The notes under the pieces are model-generated. The model was not told the origin of the DNA. It saw only the letters and a program-made list of their open reading frames with translations, and searched no databases. From the NCBI RefSeq assembly GCF_000311725.1, contig NZ_HE978513.1, positions 130,367 to 194,366 on the forward strand: a DNA stretch of 64,000 bases, read 5' to 3'. Numbering within the stretch: position 1 is the first letter of the stretch; every line of letters starts with the position of its first letter. A program made the translations under genes and the position numbers. Of this stretch, positions 1-9,619 are shown piece after piece. The DNA is from Robertmurraya massiliosenegalensis JC6. GTDB lineage: Bacteria > Bacillota > Bacilli > Bacillales > Cytobacillaceae.

Positions 1-80
1 TTTTTCATGCCGATACGCCAACTGTTTATACGAACACATTATCCACAAGTCGAGGAAATTTATAAATTCCTGACAATAAA
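1..80. repeat. Dispersed trailer repeat, copy at window edge
   Basis: This stretch resembles 16765–16843, the right flank of the 52-bp tandem array. Shared blocks include GTTTATACGAACA, AGTCGAGG and AATTTATAAATTC, in the same order, with a small insertion here. Both copies end in an A-rich run that abuts the terminator hairpin of a minus-strand gene. The match suggests that another 52-bp array, or its remnant, lies just left of the window. Seen directly: the similarity. Inferred: the array outside the window. Confidence 0.55.
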
Positions 81-82
81 AA

Positions 83-102
83 AAGACCTCAGGTACAAGG
101 TC
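83..102 (-). terminator. Probable terminator of the DUF5412 remnant
   Basis: A short stem, GACCT/AGGTC, lies just past the stop codon at 105. Read on the minus strand it is followed by a T-rich run (the A-run at 77–84 on the plus strand). The stem is short, so confidence is moderate. Confidence 0.45.
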
Positions 103-104
103 CA

Positions 105-498
105 TTATTGTTTTCGAAAATCATATTTATCTTTCAGAACATCAAGAGTATGGTCATTAATGACGACCGTTTTCTGATCGATCCAATGTATATTTGCCGC
201 TCCTTCACGATAATTCCAATATAAATTTTGTGTTTTTTTATTTTCCTTATGGTAAACAAGTTCTCCTCGAATCGAGAATGAAGTCGTAGCTCCACCGTTT
301 ACGAGATATGCCTTTACACTATAAGTTCCATCAGGAGATGCTACTTCTGTAAGAAAATCCCTGTTGGCAGGCGATTCATATCAAAAACGTCCAATATATT
401 CCATATCCAATCATGCCTAAAAGAAGGACACTCGCTATAAATATAAACTTAAATGCCCTGTTCCATTTTTTCTTTTTCTCATGTAACGTTGTATTCAA
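105..498 (-). pseudogene. DUF5412-like membrane protein, frameshifted
   Basis: Translation of the minus strand from a TTG at 498 (ribosome site GAGGATGA) gives a lysine-rich start and one membrane segment (about residues 12–30), which runs into a stop after WTFLI. Adding one T to the T-run near 382–386 restores FDMNRLPTG. A second one-base shift near 350–360 is needed to enter the long C-terminal frame (SPDGTYSVKAYLVNGGATT, then NYREGAANIHW, ending at 105). These blocks match my memory of the DUF5412 family of small Bacillus membrane proteins. Two separate shifts argue for a real pseudogene, though homopolymer sequencing errors could explain one or both. No function is known. Confidence 0.7.
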
Positions 499-520
499 GA
501 AATCATCCTCTTATGAAAAG

Positions 521-1483
521 TCATTTTGTCGTATATCGCCATACTCCATTTTCATTGGTGGAAACGATTGCCCCTTGCGCCATTAAATAGTCAAACTGCC
601 CGACAGTCTCTGACATCGTGAGTGATAGCTGACGTTCATACACCTTAGGAAAAAGAAGCTGACAGGCTTCAAAAATCGTCAACGGCTCCTTCTCTAGCAT
701 TTTCTTCACCTTCTCTGACCGTTCATGTTGCTGTGACAGTCTTTTATGGATCAACTCATTCTTGTGAAGGATTTCTTCACCATGACCTGAATACACTAAA
801 CTCATCGGGATCTCTAACAACTTTTTCAAAGAAGCAATGTATTGAAGCAGTGGCTTTGGCCGGTCTAACTCTCCTGATATTGGCGGCTCTAAAATAGGAT
901 TCGGGGAGACATGAGCAATTAAATGATCTCCACCAATATAACAGTGATCCTTTTCCCGATACAATCCTATATGACTTTGAGCATGACCTGGAGTCTCGAT
1001 CACCTGCCAGTCCGACAAGCCAATTGGAGTATCTCCTTCTACTAAAAATCCCGTCAACAAGCGATTGCACGAATATTTCAAGTCTTTTTTAATCGCTCCT
1101 GCCAATCTCCAGTAATCCTTTGGAATGCCAAATTCTTGAAACGCTTTTATAAAAAACTGATCATTTTCTGCTAAAAAATGTTCGGTGGGACTCAACCACC
1201 TATTATTCAATGGATGCCCGTATACAGGTAAGGATGCCGGAAAATAATCTAATAGGCCAGCATGATCTGGATGGTGATGGGTTAATACTACTTGGTCAAT
1301 ATCAGAAGTGCGTAAACCCAATTCTTTTAATTGATCCGTTACTGCCTGCCAGGCTTCATCCGTCTTCGGTCCAACATCTACTAATGTTAGTACCTCCCCC
1401 TTAATCACATAAATGTTCACATCCCCAACTGCAAAGGGAGTGGGAATGATGATTTTAGCCACTCCGTTTTTCCATTCCGTCAT
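521..1483 (-). CDS. MBL-fold metallo-hydrolase, YqjP-like
   Basis: This 320-residue protein has the metallo-beta-lactamase fold signature THHHPDHAG near residues 68–76, which supplies most ligands of a binuclear metal site. Further metal-ligand histidines fall in TPGHAQSH (about 165) and SGHGE (about 235). The last ~80 residues look like a winged-helix-type tail, common in the YqjP/LACTB2-like subgroup. In B. subtilis yqjP sits beside proI and namA, as here, which supports orthology. The substrate is unknown; relatives hydrolyse thioesters or act on RNA. The start follows GGAGAATGGAAA. It is divergent from proI across a ~460-bp gap that carries the proI leader. Confidence 0.85.
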   Translation of the reverse strand: MTEWKNGVAKIIIPTPFAVGDVNIYVIKGEVLTLVDVGPKTDEAWQAVTDQLKELGLRTSDIDQVVLTHHHPDHAGLLDYFPASLPVYGHPLNNRWLSPTEHFLAENDQFFIKAFQEFGIPKDYWRLAGAIKKDLKYSCNRLLTGFLVEGDTPIGLSDWQVIETPGHAQSHIGLYREKDHCYIGGDHLIAHVSPNPILEPPISGELDRPKPLLQYIASLKKLLEIPMSLVYSGHGEEILHKNELIHKRLSQQHERSEKVKKMLEKEPLTIFEACQLLFPKVYERQLSLTMSETVGQFDYLMAQGAIVSTNENGVWRYTTK

Positions 1484-1689
1484 TTTCCATTCTCCTTAAA
1501 CATTATTTTCACATAAGTATTTATGTTTTTCTTTGACAAAATACACTCATATAATCAATAGTTTACCTTTATGATCAAAAACTGTCATTATTTTCACATA
1601 ACTTAATATGTAAATAATTTTATTTATTTTCAAAACATACTTGACAGACAAGCTATAGATCTTGCATAATCTCTATTAATATTTTATAC

Positions 1690-1930
1690 AAAGCGATGAC
1701 GAAGGACTAGTAAATGGAAAATGATGAAAGAGAGTGAAGCTCAGCGGCTGAAAGGCTTCACCATCCACTTACCCATTGAACCTACCTAAAGAGCTGTTAG
1801 CAAACCTAACCGTCTACCGGCGTTAACGGGATATTGAGATCACCTATCGTGTTATGGCAGGTGAAAAAAGGTGGTACCACGGAAGCAAGACCTTTCGTCC
1901 TTTATTGGATGAAGGGTCTTTTTTAATTGG
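1690..1930 (+). promoter_or_regulatory. T-box leader (proline) upstream of proI
   Basis: The leader carries the hallmark T-box sequence AAAGGTGGTACCACGG at 1867–1882, a stem I region with AGAGAGTGAAGCTCAG near 1730, and a terminator stem at 1887–1920 (AAGACCTTTCGTCC paired with GGATGAAGGGTCTT) followed by a T-run. In the family, uncharged tRNA pairs with the specifier codon and with the TGGT of the T-box bulge, which favours the antiterminator. The likely specifier is CCT at 1781–1783 (in GAACCTACC), a proline codon that fits the downstream gene. The specifier is my reading and was not folded computationally. Confidence 0.9.
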
Positions 1931-1946
1931 AGTAGGAGATGATGAC

Positions 1947-2789
1947 ATGGAAAAAATCGCAATGATCGGAGCTGGCTCAATGGCAGAGGCATTAATTTCT
2001 GGCATGGTCGAAAAGAATTTTATTAAAGGTGAGCAAATCTGGGTGACAAATCGGAGCAACAAGGAAAAACTAAACCAACTCCATGAACAATACGGAGTCA
2101 ATCCGACCTATGATTTTGAAGAAATGCTCCAGGATGCTACTGTTATGATGTTAGCGATGAAACCAAAGGATGTTGCCCAAGCAGTGGCGCAAATTAACCC
2201 TTACTTAAAAAAGGATACCCTCCTTGTTTCCATGCTTGCTGGAGTATCCATGCAAAGTATCGAAATGCTTGCTGAGCAGTCTATTCCGCTTGTTAGAGTG
2301 ATGCCCAATACTTCTGCAGCTATCGGCCAATCAGCGACAGCACTTGCTGCCAACTCAATTGCAAGCGAAGAACAACTCCATTTAATCAAAACAATGTTTG
2401 ACACCGTCGGCCTGACCGTTTGTGTTGAAGAAAAACAGCTAGATGCAGTTACTGGATTGTCTGGCAGTGGCCCTGCTTACATTTATTATTTAATTGAAGC
2501 CATGGAAAAAAGTGCAACCGAAATCGGGCTTGAAGGTGAACTAGCACAAAAGCTCATCGTTCAAACATTAATTGGAGCAGCTGGGATGGTCTCAAAAACA
2601 ACAAAGCCACCAGAACAGCTACGAAAAGAAGTAACGAGTCCTGGCGGCACAACTGAGGCAGGGTTAAAAATTCTAAAGGAGCACCAAGTGCAGGAAGCAT
2701 TTATCCAATGTATTAAGGAGGCAACTTCCCAATCGAAGCGACTTGGTCTTGCTTTAGCAGAGGACCTAGAAAAAGAAAAGCATAAGTAA
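1947..2789 (+). CDS. proI: Pyrroline-5-carboxylate reductase
   Basis: ProI reduces 1-pyrroline-5-carboxylate to proline with NAD(P)H, the last step of proline synthesis. The 280-residue protein opens with a Rossmann motif (IGAGSMAEALISGM, about residues 6–19). It has the MPNTSAAIGQ block near 120 and the family signature VTSPGGTTEAGL near 233–244. The open frame extends upstream to 1854, but that part is the T-box terminator. The ATG at 1947 follows TAGGAGATG at a normal distance and gives the usual family length, so I chose it. Expression should depend on proline tRNA charging through the T-box. Confidence 0.95.
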   Translation: MEKIAMIGAGSMAEALISGMVEKNFIKGEQIWVTNRSNKEKLNQLHEQYGVNPTYDFEEMLQDATVMMLAMKPKDVAQAVAQINPYLKKDTLLVSMLAGVSMQSIEMLAEQSIPLVRVMPNTSAAIGQSATALAANSIASEEQLHLIKTMFDTVGLTVCVEEKQLDAVTGLSGSGPAYIYYLIEAMEKSATEIGLEGELAQKLIVQTLIGAAGMVSKTTKPPEQLRKEVTSPGGTTEAGLKILKEHQVQEAFIQCIKEATSQSKRLGLALAEDLEKEKHK

Positions 2790-2823
2790 GAGAACGATTT
2801 CGTTCTTATGGAAAAATACGAAA

Positions 2824-2849
2824 ACCGAAGGCAGATGATTGCCTTCGGT
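2824..2849. terminator. Hairpin downstream of proI
   Basis: A perfect 10-bp stem (ACCGAAGGCA/TGCCTTCGGT, six-base loop) lies 35 bp past the proI stop. It has no good T-run, so it may be a weak terminator or a 3'-end stabiliser. Confidence 0.45.
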
Positions 2850-2920
2850 GTATGCCGTAATCAATATGGTAATAAAAACCGCACTGAGAGTCATTTTGCA
2901 AACATGGAGCGAAATCTTCC

Positions 2921-3277
2921 TTACTGGTTCCTCAATATGTGTTTAAGGTCTTTAATATCACTTTCATGTTTCAACGAACGCACTGCTAATATATCAATAA
3001 CCTTTTGTTGATCTTCTAGTACTTCTTTCAGTTCTGATGTTTGATCGCCGATATGTTTCTCAATTTGTCCAAAGTAAGGGCCAAGACCATTGATAAGATT
3101 ATCTTTAATAATTGAAACATCTTTCCTTAGTTCTTGCTGGGATTCTTTCAGTTCTTCCAGTCCTAGCTTAAATTCTTGCTGGGACTCTTTTAAACCTTGC
3201 AGTTCTTCTTTAAATTCTTGCTGTCCTTCTTTCAGGTCATGTAATTCAGTGAGAATTAATTTTAAAGTTTCTTCCAT
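2921..3277 (-). CDS. Small coiled-coil protein with internal repeats
   Basis: This 118-residue, highly charged protein has no membrane segment or signal peptide. Residues ~10–60 hold three imperfect 15-residue repeats with the core LKE(G/S)QQEFK (LKEGQQEFKEEL, LKESQQEFKLGL, LKESQQELRKDV), a pattern expected of a long alpha-helical coiled coil. Similar short proteins are common in Bacillaceae, often as variable-copy paralogs; I know of no function. It faces proI tail to tail, and the ATG follows a weak GGAGTGATTT site. The DNA repeats make the copy number likely to vary between strains. Confidence 0.7.
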   Translation of the reverse strand: MEETLKLILTELHDLKEGQQEFKEELQGLKESQQEFKLGLEELKESQQELRKDVSIIKDNLINGLGPYFGQIEKHIGDQTSELKEVLEDQQKVIDILAVRSLKHESDIKDLKHILRNQ

Positions 3278-3469
3278 TAAAAATCACTCCGAACTCTTTT
3301 TTTATATAATAGCACGGGCAAGCCAAGAAAAAGGCTTCAGTCTATGATTCTTTTTTAACAATTATTGTTTCTTGGTCTTAAAATAGACACATTATACTAA
3401 GCATATATTTTTCGAATTTGCCAATCCATTGTTATACTTTTAACATACCGAACAGAGGAGGCAACTTAA

Positions 3470-4486
3470 TTGGATAACAAATTATTTTCTACTTATTCCA
3501 TTAAAGATTTAACGTTAAAAAATCGCATCGTCATGGCACCCATGTGCATGTATTCTAGCGAAAATGAGGATGGAAAAGTCGAGGATTTTCATATGACTCA
3601 TTATGTCAGCCGAGCAGTCGGGCAAGTTGGTCTCATTATTCAAGAAGCGACTGCAGTGACACCTCAAGGACGAATTTCCTCAAAGGATCTCGGAATTTGG
3701 AGCGATGACCATATTGAGGGATTATTTCGATTAACAAGCCAAATTAAGAGCTATGGAACAAAAACGGGTATTCAGCTCGCACATGCTGGACGAAAAGCAA
3801 TGGTAGATGGAGAAATCTTAGCCCCATCAGCTATTCCTTTTAACGAAGACATGAAAACACCGAAGGAAATGACATTAGAGGATATTCATGAGGTAATTGA
3901 GGCCTTTAAACAAGGGGCTTTAAGAGCAAAAAAATCAGGCTTTGATGTCATTGAAATCCATGCTGCACACGGCTACTTAATCAATGAATTCTTGTCCCCT
4001 CTTTCAAACAAACGGACCGATGAATATGGCGGAACAGCTGAAAATCGTTACCGTTTCTTACGAGAAACAATCGAAGCTGTGAAAGAAGTTTGGAATGGCC
4101 CACTATTTGTTAGGGTATCGGCATCTGATTATCATCCTGATGGAATGGCGCCAGAAGACTATGTTCCGCTTTCACAATGGATGAAGGAGCAAGACGTTGA
4201 CCTGATAGATGTCAGCTCTGGTGCTGTTGTACCAGCACGAATTCATGCGTACCCTGGTTATCAAGTTCCGTTTGCCGAAGCTATTAAACATGGGGCAGAC
4301 ATTGATACTGGAGCTGTTGGCTTAATCACGACCGCCATTCAAGCAGAAGAAATTTTGCAAAATAACCGAGCAGATTTAATCTTCCTTGCGCGCGAGCTCT
4401 TACGTGATCCTTACTTCCCAAGAACAGCTGCGAAAGAATTAGGCGTTACCATCGATCCTCCTAAGCAATATGATCGTGGATGGTAA
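3470..4486 (+). CDS. namA: NADPH dehydrogenase, old yellow enzyme (YqjM)
   Basis: This FMN-dependent ene-reductase family reduces activated C=C bonds of enals, enones and nitro compounds. The length, 338 residues, equals B. subtilis YqjM. Visible family residues are the Cys/Tyr pair in MAPMCMYS (about 26–28), the substrate-binding HAAHGYL (about 164–170), the [13 protein letters not shown] block and the C-terminal DRGW whose arginine enters the neighbouring subunit's active site in YqjM. The start is TTG behind AGAGGAGG with about 8-base spacing. Its position between proI and rnz is conserved. YqjM is linked to oxidative and xenobiotic stress. Confidence 0.93.
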   Translation: MDNKLFSTYSIKDLTLKNRIVMAPMCMYSSENEDGKVEDFHMTHYVSRAVGQVGLIIQEATAVTPQGRISSKDLGIWSDDHIEGLFRLTSQIKSYGTKTGIQLAHAGRKAMVDGEILAPSAIPFNEDMKTPKEMTLEDIHEVIEAFKQGALRAKKSGFDVIEIHAAHGYLINEFLSPLSNKRTDEYGGTAENRYRFLRETIEAVKEVWNGPLFVRVSASDYHPDGMAPEDYVPLSQWMKEQDVDLIDVSSGAVVPARIHAYPGYQVPFAEAIKHGADIDTGAVGLITTAIQAEEILQNNRADLIFLARELLRDPYFPRTAAKELGVTIDPPKQYDRGW

Positions 4487-4542
4487 GATGCAAATGATTG
4501 AAGGAATTGTCCGTTATTCCATGACTGGACAATGAATCATTA

Positions 4543-4584
4543 AAAAAGCATGTGGAAAAAGGAGATTTTTTCCACGTGCTTTTT
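4543..4584. terminator. Bidirectional terminator, namA and 4583 gene
   Basis: An 18-bp near-perfect stem (AAAAAGCATGTGGAAAAA with TTTTTTCCACGTGCTTTTT) has A- and T-runs on its two sides. It lies between convergent genes and touches the stop codon of the minus-strand gene. Confidence 0.85.
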
Positions 4585-5143
4585 ATTTACCACTGACTGA
4601 GTTCGCGATATCTAATAAAGTTTCTAATGGAACTTGGCGTGAAACATCCTGATTTATATAAAGAACATATTGCCAGCCATTCTTTTCAAATCGAAATAAA
4701 TTGAAGCCATTTACCGCTTTCATACTATAGGTAGCCTTACTTCCATCTTTTAGGATCATAACTTGATCGATCAGTTCCTTTCGAATTGGCACACCATACT
4801 TGGCTGGCTTTATTGATATCATATAGTGATTTTCAGGCTTATCTATATGTCGATATTCCATTTCAAATTCGTCGTTTTCCATCCCTCTCAAGTTTATAAA
4901 TCTCCCAAAACTATGGGTAAACTCAATCGGTGGAATTTGTACTGGTAAAGCCATTTCCTTCTTAAAATGGTCCTCTGCTTCCTGAAGTGCAACTTGAACT
5001 TCCTTAAATCCAATTTCAAAAAAGGAGCGATGAAATTCCTCATCCTTAAAGTCCGCACTGGCTTCTAGTGTAAAAGTAATGGATAAAATGATAAATAACA
5101 CAGATAATTTTATCGTTTTGATATCACCACGTCCTTGATTCAC
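4583..5143 (-). CDS. Secreted or membrane-tethered hypothetical protein
   Basis: The 186-residue frame has a hydrophobic N-terminal segment (LSVLFIILSITFTLEASA, about 13–30), which looks like a signal peptide ending at ASA. No lipobox cysteine is present. The C-terminal half (NGWQYVLYIN, then LETLLDIANSV) resembles the DUF4367-type fold seen in many Bacillus exported proteins, but this is a weak resemblance. The GTG start at 5143 has no clear ribosome site; AAGGACGTGG lies inside the frame, so the true start may be further downstream. It is not part of an operon. Function unknown. Confidence 0.6.
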   Translation of the reverse strand: MNQGRGDIKTIKLSVLFIILSITFTLEASADFKDEEFHRSFFEIGFKEVQVALQEAEDHFKKEMALPVQIPPIEFTHSFGRFINLRGMENDEFEMEYRHIDKPENHYMISIKPAKYGVPIRKELIDQVMILKDGSKATYSMKAVNGFNLFRFEKNGWQYVLYINQDVSRQVPLETLLDIANSVSGK

Positions 5144-5276
5144 ATCGAGATCTCAGACATTATTATCTGCAACATTACCACCTACTATTCAATCTACCTA
5201 TTTCTTCAACGGAATGACGATTTTTTGTTGCAATATACAGAAGAACAAATTGTTTCAGTCTGCTTTTAAAAACGCT

Positions 5277-5825
5277 TTATTCCTCCTCATCATCTAACCA
5301 ATTTAAATAATAATAATATTCTACGATCACATCATGGTATCCCCATCCAATACCATCCGTTTTCTCAACAATAGAATATAATCTATCCTTGATTTCGTCA
5401 TAGTATTCTTTCTTATTGTTACATTCTTTCACAACATTATAATACATTGATTCCATGCTCCTATAAAATCTTTGGTCAATATCTCCATATGCAAGTGTGA
5501 AGTCTGTTCCTAATTCAACATAATAAAGCATCAAATCCAAGGTACTCAATTCATCTCCTGAAAGTTTCTTGTAATTTGAGATTGCTTTCTTTGCCTCTTG
5601 TAAACGTAGTTTTCCATCGCCACGATCCGGAAAAAATTCATTTCTTATCTTTCTTGCGGTTTCATTGTATAATGCTTCTTCTGCTTCCTCGCCTATAAAT
5701 TTATTGGACAAGTACTGTTTAACCTCTTTATTTAGCTTGTATAATTCTGTAATTAACTGAACTAACTCTTTTTGGTCAATTGATTTCAGTTCCTTTTTTA
5801 GTTCACTAACCTTTAATAATGTCAT
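5277..5825 (-). CDS. DUF6155 family protein
   Basis: This 182-residue, highly charged soluble protein is all-helical in appearance. The N-terminus (LKKELKSIDQKELVQLI, then LYKLNKEVKQYLSNKF) and the block EFFPDRGDGKLRLQEAKKAI near residues 65–85 match the DUF6155 family as I recall it. The frame is open to 5927, but the ATG at 5825 sits behind AAGGGGGAATG and gives the usual start of the family, so I chose it. The C-terminus is rich in Tyr, Asp and Glu. Function unknown; it is not a usual resident of this neighbourhood. Confidence 0.75.
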   Translation of the reverse strand: MTLLKVSELKKELKSIDQKELVQLITELYKLNKEVKQYLSNKFIGEEAEEALYNETARKIRNEFFPDRGDGKLRLQEAKKAISNYKKLSGDELSTLDLMLYYVELGTDFTLAYGDIDQRFYRSMESMYYNVVKECNNKKEYYDEIKDRLYSIVEKTDGIGWGYHDVIVEYYYYLNWLDDEEE

Positions 5826-6015
5826 GATACATTCCCCCTTCTTACACATTATATAGCCATGTTTATAGTTTTCTTTTCCTCGACTATCAAAAAATCTACA
5901 TCTTTCTTTATTTAAATATTGAATCATTTATCATTCCAGCCATCAACGTTAAATTTCATCAATATCTATTGGTTTATTTGATGAAATTTATATTTGGGTT
6001 CAGTATAAAAAACAA

Positions 6016-6942
6016 TTATCTCTTCAAGGGAATCACAATCTCTTTAAAATCCTGAGAAATATCTGTCGTTGGGAAAATTCCTTTTGCTTCGGCGACAAGC
6101 ATGTCCCAATTTGCTCGGTCGTATCTTGAACTAATATGGGTTAGACATAGTTTCTTCGCCTTTGCCTCTTTCGCAACTTGAGCTGCTTGCGTTGTCGTAG
6201 AGTGAAAATACTCATGGGCTAAACCTTCTTCTCCAGCAGCAAAGGTTGCTTCATGAATCAGGAGGTCAGCTGATTCAGCTAATTTCTTCGAAGCTTTACA
6301 AAACCTTGTGTCCCCTAAAATCGTCACGACTCTCCCCTTGATATCAGGACCTGTGAACATTTTTCCATCCACAACTGTTCCGTCCTCAAGAGTGACGCTC
6401 TCACCATTTTTGATTTGTTTATAAATAGGACCGGGTTTTATCCCTGCTTCTGCTAGTTTATCCACCTGTAACACCCCTGGACGATCCTTTTCAACCACGC
6501 GATAACCATAGGAATCAATTCCGTGTTCTAATAAGCCGGATTCTACGAGAAACTGCTCATCCTCAAACACAACTCCTTCACCCACTTCAACGAAATGCAA
6601 TCGATATTTCAAATATGTTTGACTTACTGACAGATTCGTCTCCACAAACGTTTGAATACCCTTTGGTCCATAAATCGTTACATCCGACTCTCCCCCTTGG
6701 AAAGAGCGACTCGCTAAAAAGCCAGGAAGACCATAAATATGATCTCCATGCAAATGGGTAATAAAGATTTTCTCGACTCTTCGCGGCTTTAGAGATGTAT
6801 GTAAAATTTGATGTTGAGTTGCTTCACCGCAATCGAACAACCAAACAGCCCCACGTTCTTCAAGCAATTTTAAAGCGATGGACGTAACGTTCCGGAGCTT
6901 TGCTGGGATGCCCGCTCCCGTCCCAAGAAATAAAACTTCCAT
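6016..6942 (-). CDS. rnz: Ribonuclease Z
   Basis: RNase Z cuts pre-tRNA 3' of the discriminator base when CCA is not encoded. The 308-residue length is normal for Bacillus. The metal site is clear: [13 protein letters not shown] near residues 62–74 (HxHxDH), a further Asp in GDTRFC near 211 and a distal His in LTHISSRYD near 268. The N-terminus [11 protein letters not shown] is typical. The order rnz–zwf, divergent, matches B. subtilis (yqjK–zwf). The ATG at 6942 follows AAAGGAG. Confidence 0.95.
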   Translation of the reverse strand: MEVLFLGTGAGIPAKLRNVTSIALKLLEERGAVWLFDCGEATQHQILHTSLKPRRVEKIFITHLHGDHIYGLPGFLASRSFQGGESDVTIYGPKGIQTFVETNLSVSQTYLKYRLHFVEVGEGVVFEDEQFLVESGLLEHGIDSYGYRVVEKDRPGVLQVDKLAEAGIKPGPIYKQIKNGESVTLEDGTVVDGKMFTGPDIKGRVVTILGDTRFCKASKKLAESADLLIHEATFAAGEEGLAHEYFHSTTTQAAQVAKEAKAKKLCLTHISSRYDRANWDMLVAEAKGIFPTTDISQDFKEIVIPLKR

Positions 6943-7194
6943 AAAAAAACTCCTTTCTTACCGTTCCGGTTCTTCTTATCTACTTACTATATCATATGGT
7001 GCACTTTATGTTCATTTTGGATAGTTCCATCTTAAAAGACAAAAAATAATGGAGAATGTGCTAAAATATTTGCGAATTGCGTCCGAAAACTATAAAATTC
7101 ATATTTGAGCCTAATTCATAGAACTTCTTTCAAGTAAAGTCTAAACTAGAAGATATATGATTCATACATAAAGTGAGAAAAGAGGTCTAGTATC

Positions 7195-8697
7195 TTGAAC
7201 CAAAACGATAAACAAACAGCACTCATCATGATATTTGGAGCAACTGGTGATTTAGCCAAGCGCAAGCTATTTCCATCACTATATAAATTATTTGAAAAGG
7301 ACAAGCTCTCCAAAAATTTTGCCGTTATTGGTGTAGCAAGACGTCCATTAACGAACGAAGAATTTCAACAGTCTATTAAGGATTCTGTTAAAACTGCGAT
7401 TGAAAAGGAAGACAGAATAGACGATTTCGCTTCCCATTTTTACTACCATTCTCATGATGTTACGGACTCGGCTTCCTATGCGACATTAAAAAATATGGCG
7501 GCTGATTTAGATAACCATTATCAGCTACATGGGAATCGCATCTTTTACTTAGCGATGGCTCCAGAATTTTTCGGACCCATTGCTCTTCACTTAAAATCGG
7601 ATGGCCTTACCGATGTAACTGGTTTTAAACGTCTAGTCATTGAAAAACCATTTGGTCATGACCTCGAGTCAGCGAAAGAATTGAATAACCAAATTAGAAC
7701 AGCTTTTTCAGAAGATGAGATTTACCGAATTGACCACTACCTCGGAAAAGAAATGGTGCAAAATATAGAAGTGATTCGTTTTGCCAATGCGATTTTTGAA
7801 CCATTGTGGAATAATCGCTACATCTCAAACATCCAAATCACTTCAAGTGAAGTTCTTGGAGTCGAGGAGCGCGGCCGATATTATGAAAATAGCGGGGCGT
7901 TACGAGATATGGTGCAAAACCATCTGATTCAAATGGTTGCCCTACTCGCCATGGAACCTCCTATTCGCTTAAATACAGAAGAAATTCGCTCCGAAAAGGT
8001 GAAAGTGCTACGAGCATTGCGACCTATTGAGGGTGAAGAGATTAATCAATTTTTCGTTAGAGGCCAATACGATGAAGGGACGGTAAACGGCAAGGCTGTG
8101 CCAGGCTATCGTCAAGAACCTATGGTTGATGAAAAATCAAACACCGAAACCTTTGTTGCTGGTAAGCTCTTAATTGATAATTTCCGTTGGGCTGGTGTTC
8201 CTTTCTATATCCGCACAGGTAAAAGAATGGCAACGAAGTCTACGAAAATTATCATTCAATTTAAAGATATACCAATGAATCTTTATTATCAGACCGAACA
8301 ACAATTAAATCCAAACTTACTCGTGATTCATATTCAACCTGAAGAGGGCGTTACCATTCATCTAAATGCGAAAAAAGCCGGAACAGGAATGGAAGCAACA
8401 CCGATTAAATTAAATTATGCCAATAAAGGAATTGACGGCATCAATACACCTGAAGCATACGAAAAACTATTATATGATTGCATGCGTGGCGATGCAACAA
8501 ACTTCACCCATTGGGATGAGGTCGCCCTTTCTTGGAGCTTCACAGACAAAATATCAGAGGTTTGGGAAAAAACGGTTGACGAAAGCTTCCCAAACTACGC
8601 GTCTGGAACGATGGGACCAAAATGCTCTGATCAACTTCTTGAAAAAGACGGTTACTTCTGGTGGCCTGTGACCAATTTAGATCTGGATGACAAATAA
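7195..8697 (+). CDS. zwf: Glucose-6-phosphate 1-dehydrogenase
   Basis: Zwf oxidises glucose-6-phosphate to 6-phosphogluconolactone with NADP+, opening the oxidative pentose phosphate pathway. The protein has 500 residues. The nucleotide-binding motif FGATGDLAKRKLFPSLY (about 14–30) and the active-site signature RIDHYLGKEMVQN (about 177–189) are intact. The start is TTG behind AAGAGGTC. Its partner gndA lies 4.4 kb away at 13060; in B. subtilis the two are almost adjacent, so the genes between have been inserted or rearranged here. Confidence 0.95.
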   Translation: MNQNDKQTALIMIFGATGDLAKRKLFPSLYKLFEKDKLSKNFAVIGVARRPLTNEEFQQSIKDSVKTAIEKEDRIDDFASHFYYHSHDVTDSASYATLKNMAADLDNHYQLHGNRIFYLAMAPEFFGPIALHLKSDGLTDVTGFKRLVIEKPFGHDLESAKELNNQIRTAFSEDEIYRIDHYLGKEMVQNIEVIRFANAIFEPLWNNRYISNIQITSSEVLGVEERGRYYENSGALRDMVQNHLIQMVALLAMEPPIRLNTEEIRSEKVKVLRALRPIEGEEINQFFVRGQYDEGTVNGKAVPGYRQEPMVDEKSNTETFVAGKLLIDNFRWAGVPFYIRTGKRMATKSTKIIIQFKDIPMNLYYQTEQQLNPNLLVIHIQPEEGVTIHLNAKKAGTGMEATPIKLNYANKGIDGINTPEAYEKLLYDCMRGDATNFTHWDEVALSWSFTDKISEVWEKTVDESFPNYASGTMGPKCSDQLLEKDGYFWWPVTNLDLDDK

Positions 8698-8720
8698 TTA
8701 CACATAATAAGCACAAAAAA

Positions 8721-8750
8721 CAACAACGCATGGATTTCTATGCGTTGTTG
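8721..8750. terminator. Bidirectional terminator, zwf and 8738 gene
   Basis: A perfect 11-bp stem (CAACAACGCAT/ATGCGTTGTTG) is flanked by an A-run and a T-run. Half of the stem lies within the coding sequence of the convergent gene and encodes its final Asn-Asn-Asn-Ala. Confidence 0.85.
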
Positions 8751-9442
8751 TTTTTGTTCGCTTTATTTTCATTCCTATACTGAAGTCGAGAGTTCTCCAT
8801 ATCTCTAGCTGAAAAAACATGGATTCCTTTTTGTTCCATCTGGGCAGTCAGAAACATAGAAATTGCAACCGTCTTTGCTTCTATTCCCATTCGGCTCTTT
8901 ATTTGATTCCCAAATATCCGACCTAAACCTCGCACAACTCTAACTCCTATGTTTTCCAGCAGGCGAAACTCACTTCTATCCCCTATTAGTAGCGACGGCT
9001 GAAAAATGGATAGAGATTGATAAGGGATGTTTTTGAGTTTCTTCTCCAGTTCTCCCTTTATCTTTGGGTACCATAAACGCGAATCCTTATTAGCGTTCAT
9101 TGAACTTACAATAAGAAATTGCTTGGCCCCCTTTTCATGCGCCAATATTGCAATAGAAATCGGATATTCTACATCGATCCGATACATGTTTTCCTTTGTC
9201 TTAGCTTTCTTGATGGTGGTTCCTAATGCACAAAACACATCATCAACCTCAAAATACGTCTCCACTTCTTCAAGTCTCTCAAAATTACAAATCACCTCGG
9301 TAAGGATGGGATGATTAACTTCAAGTGGTCTTCTTACTAAAGCATAAATCTTTTCATATTTTTGACTTTCTAAAAGAATATGAAGCAACTCATTTCCTAC
9401 CAAACCAGTAGCTCCTGCTACCAGTGCCGTTTTTTTATCCAT
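8738..9442 (-). CDS. Atypical SDR, NAD(P)-binding oxidoreductase
   Basis: The protein starts with a Rossmann motif, TALVAGATGLVGNELL (about residues 5–20), and resembles the HTATIP2/TIP30-like branch of atypical short-chain dehydrogenases: LVRRP near 38, FCALGTT near 72, VSSMNANKDS near 112 and YPKIKGELE near 125. Substrate unknown. The frame opens at 9454, but that ATG overlaps the ribosome site AAAGGATG, so I prefer the ATG at 9442 (MDKK). The C-terminus is an Asn/Lys tail that is partly encoded by the terminator stem. No operon partner. Confidence 0.75.
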   Translation of the reverse strand: MDKKTALVAGATGLVGNELLHILLESQKYEKIYALVRRPLEVNHPILTEVICNFERLEEVETYFEVDDVFCALGTTIKKAKTKENMYRIDVEYPISIAILAHEKGAKQFLIVSSMNANKDSRLWYPKIKGELEKKLKNIPYQSLSIFQPSLLIGDRSEFRLLENIGVRVVRGLGRIFGNQIKSRMGIEAKTVAISMFLTAQMEQKGIHVFSARDMENSRLQYRNENKANKNNNA

Positions 9443-9619
9443 TTCGTTTTTCATCCTTTCAGAAAGTCAGTGATTCAAATAATATCATTCCTTTAAAAAG
9501 TTCTCTTTTTTAATTTCGGAATTTTCTAAATATTTATCGACAATTACATCCTATCAAAATACAATATACTTGTGCTGATTTTATCACAAGTATACTACTT
9601 AGACTACACCATACTTTTT

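Noticed and set aside
1854-1946. An N-terminal extension of ProI
   Set aside because: It overlaps the T-box antiterminator and terminator; the ATG at 1947 has the ribosome site and gives the family length.
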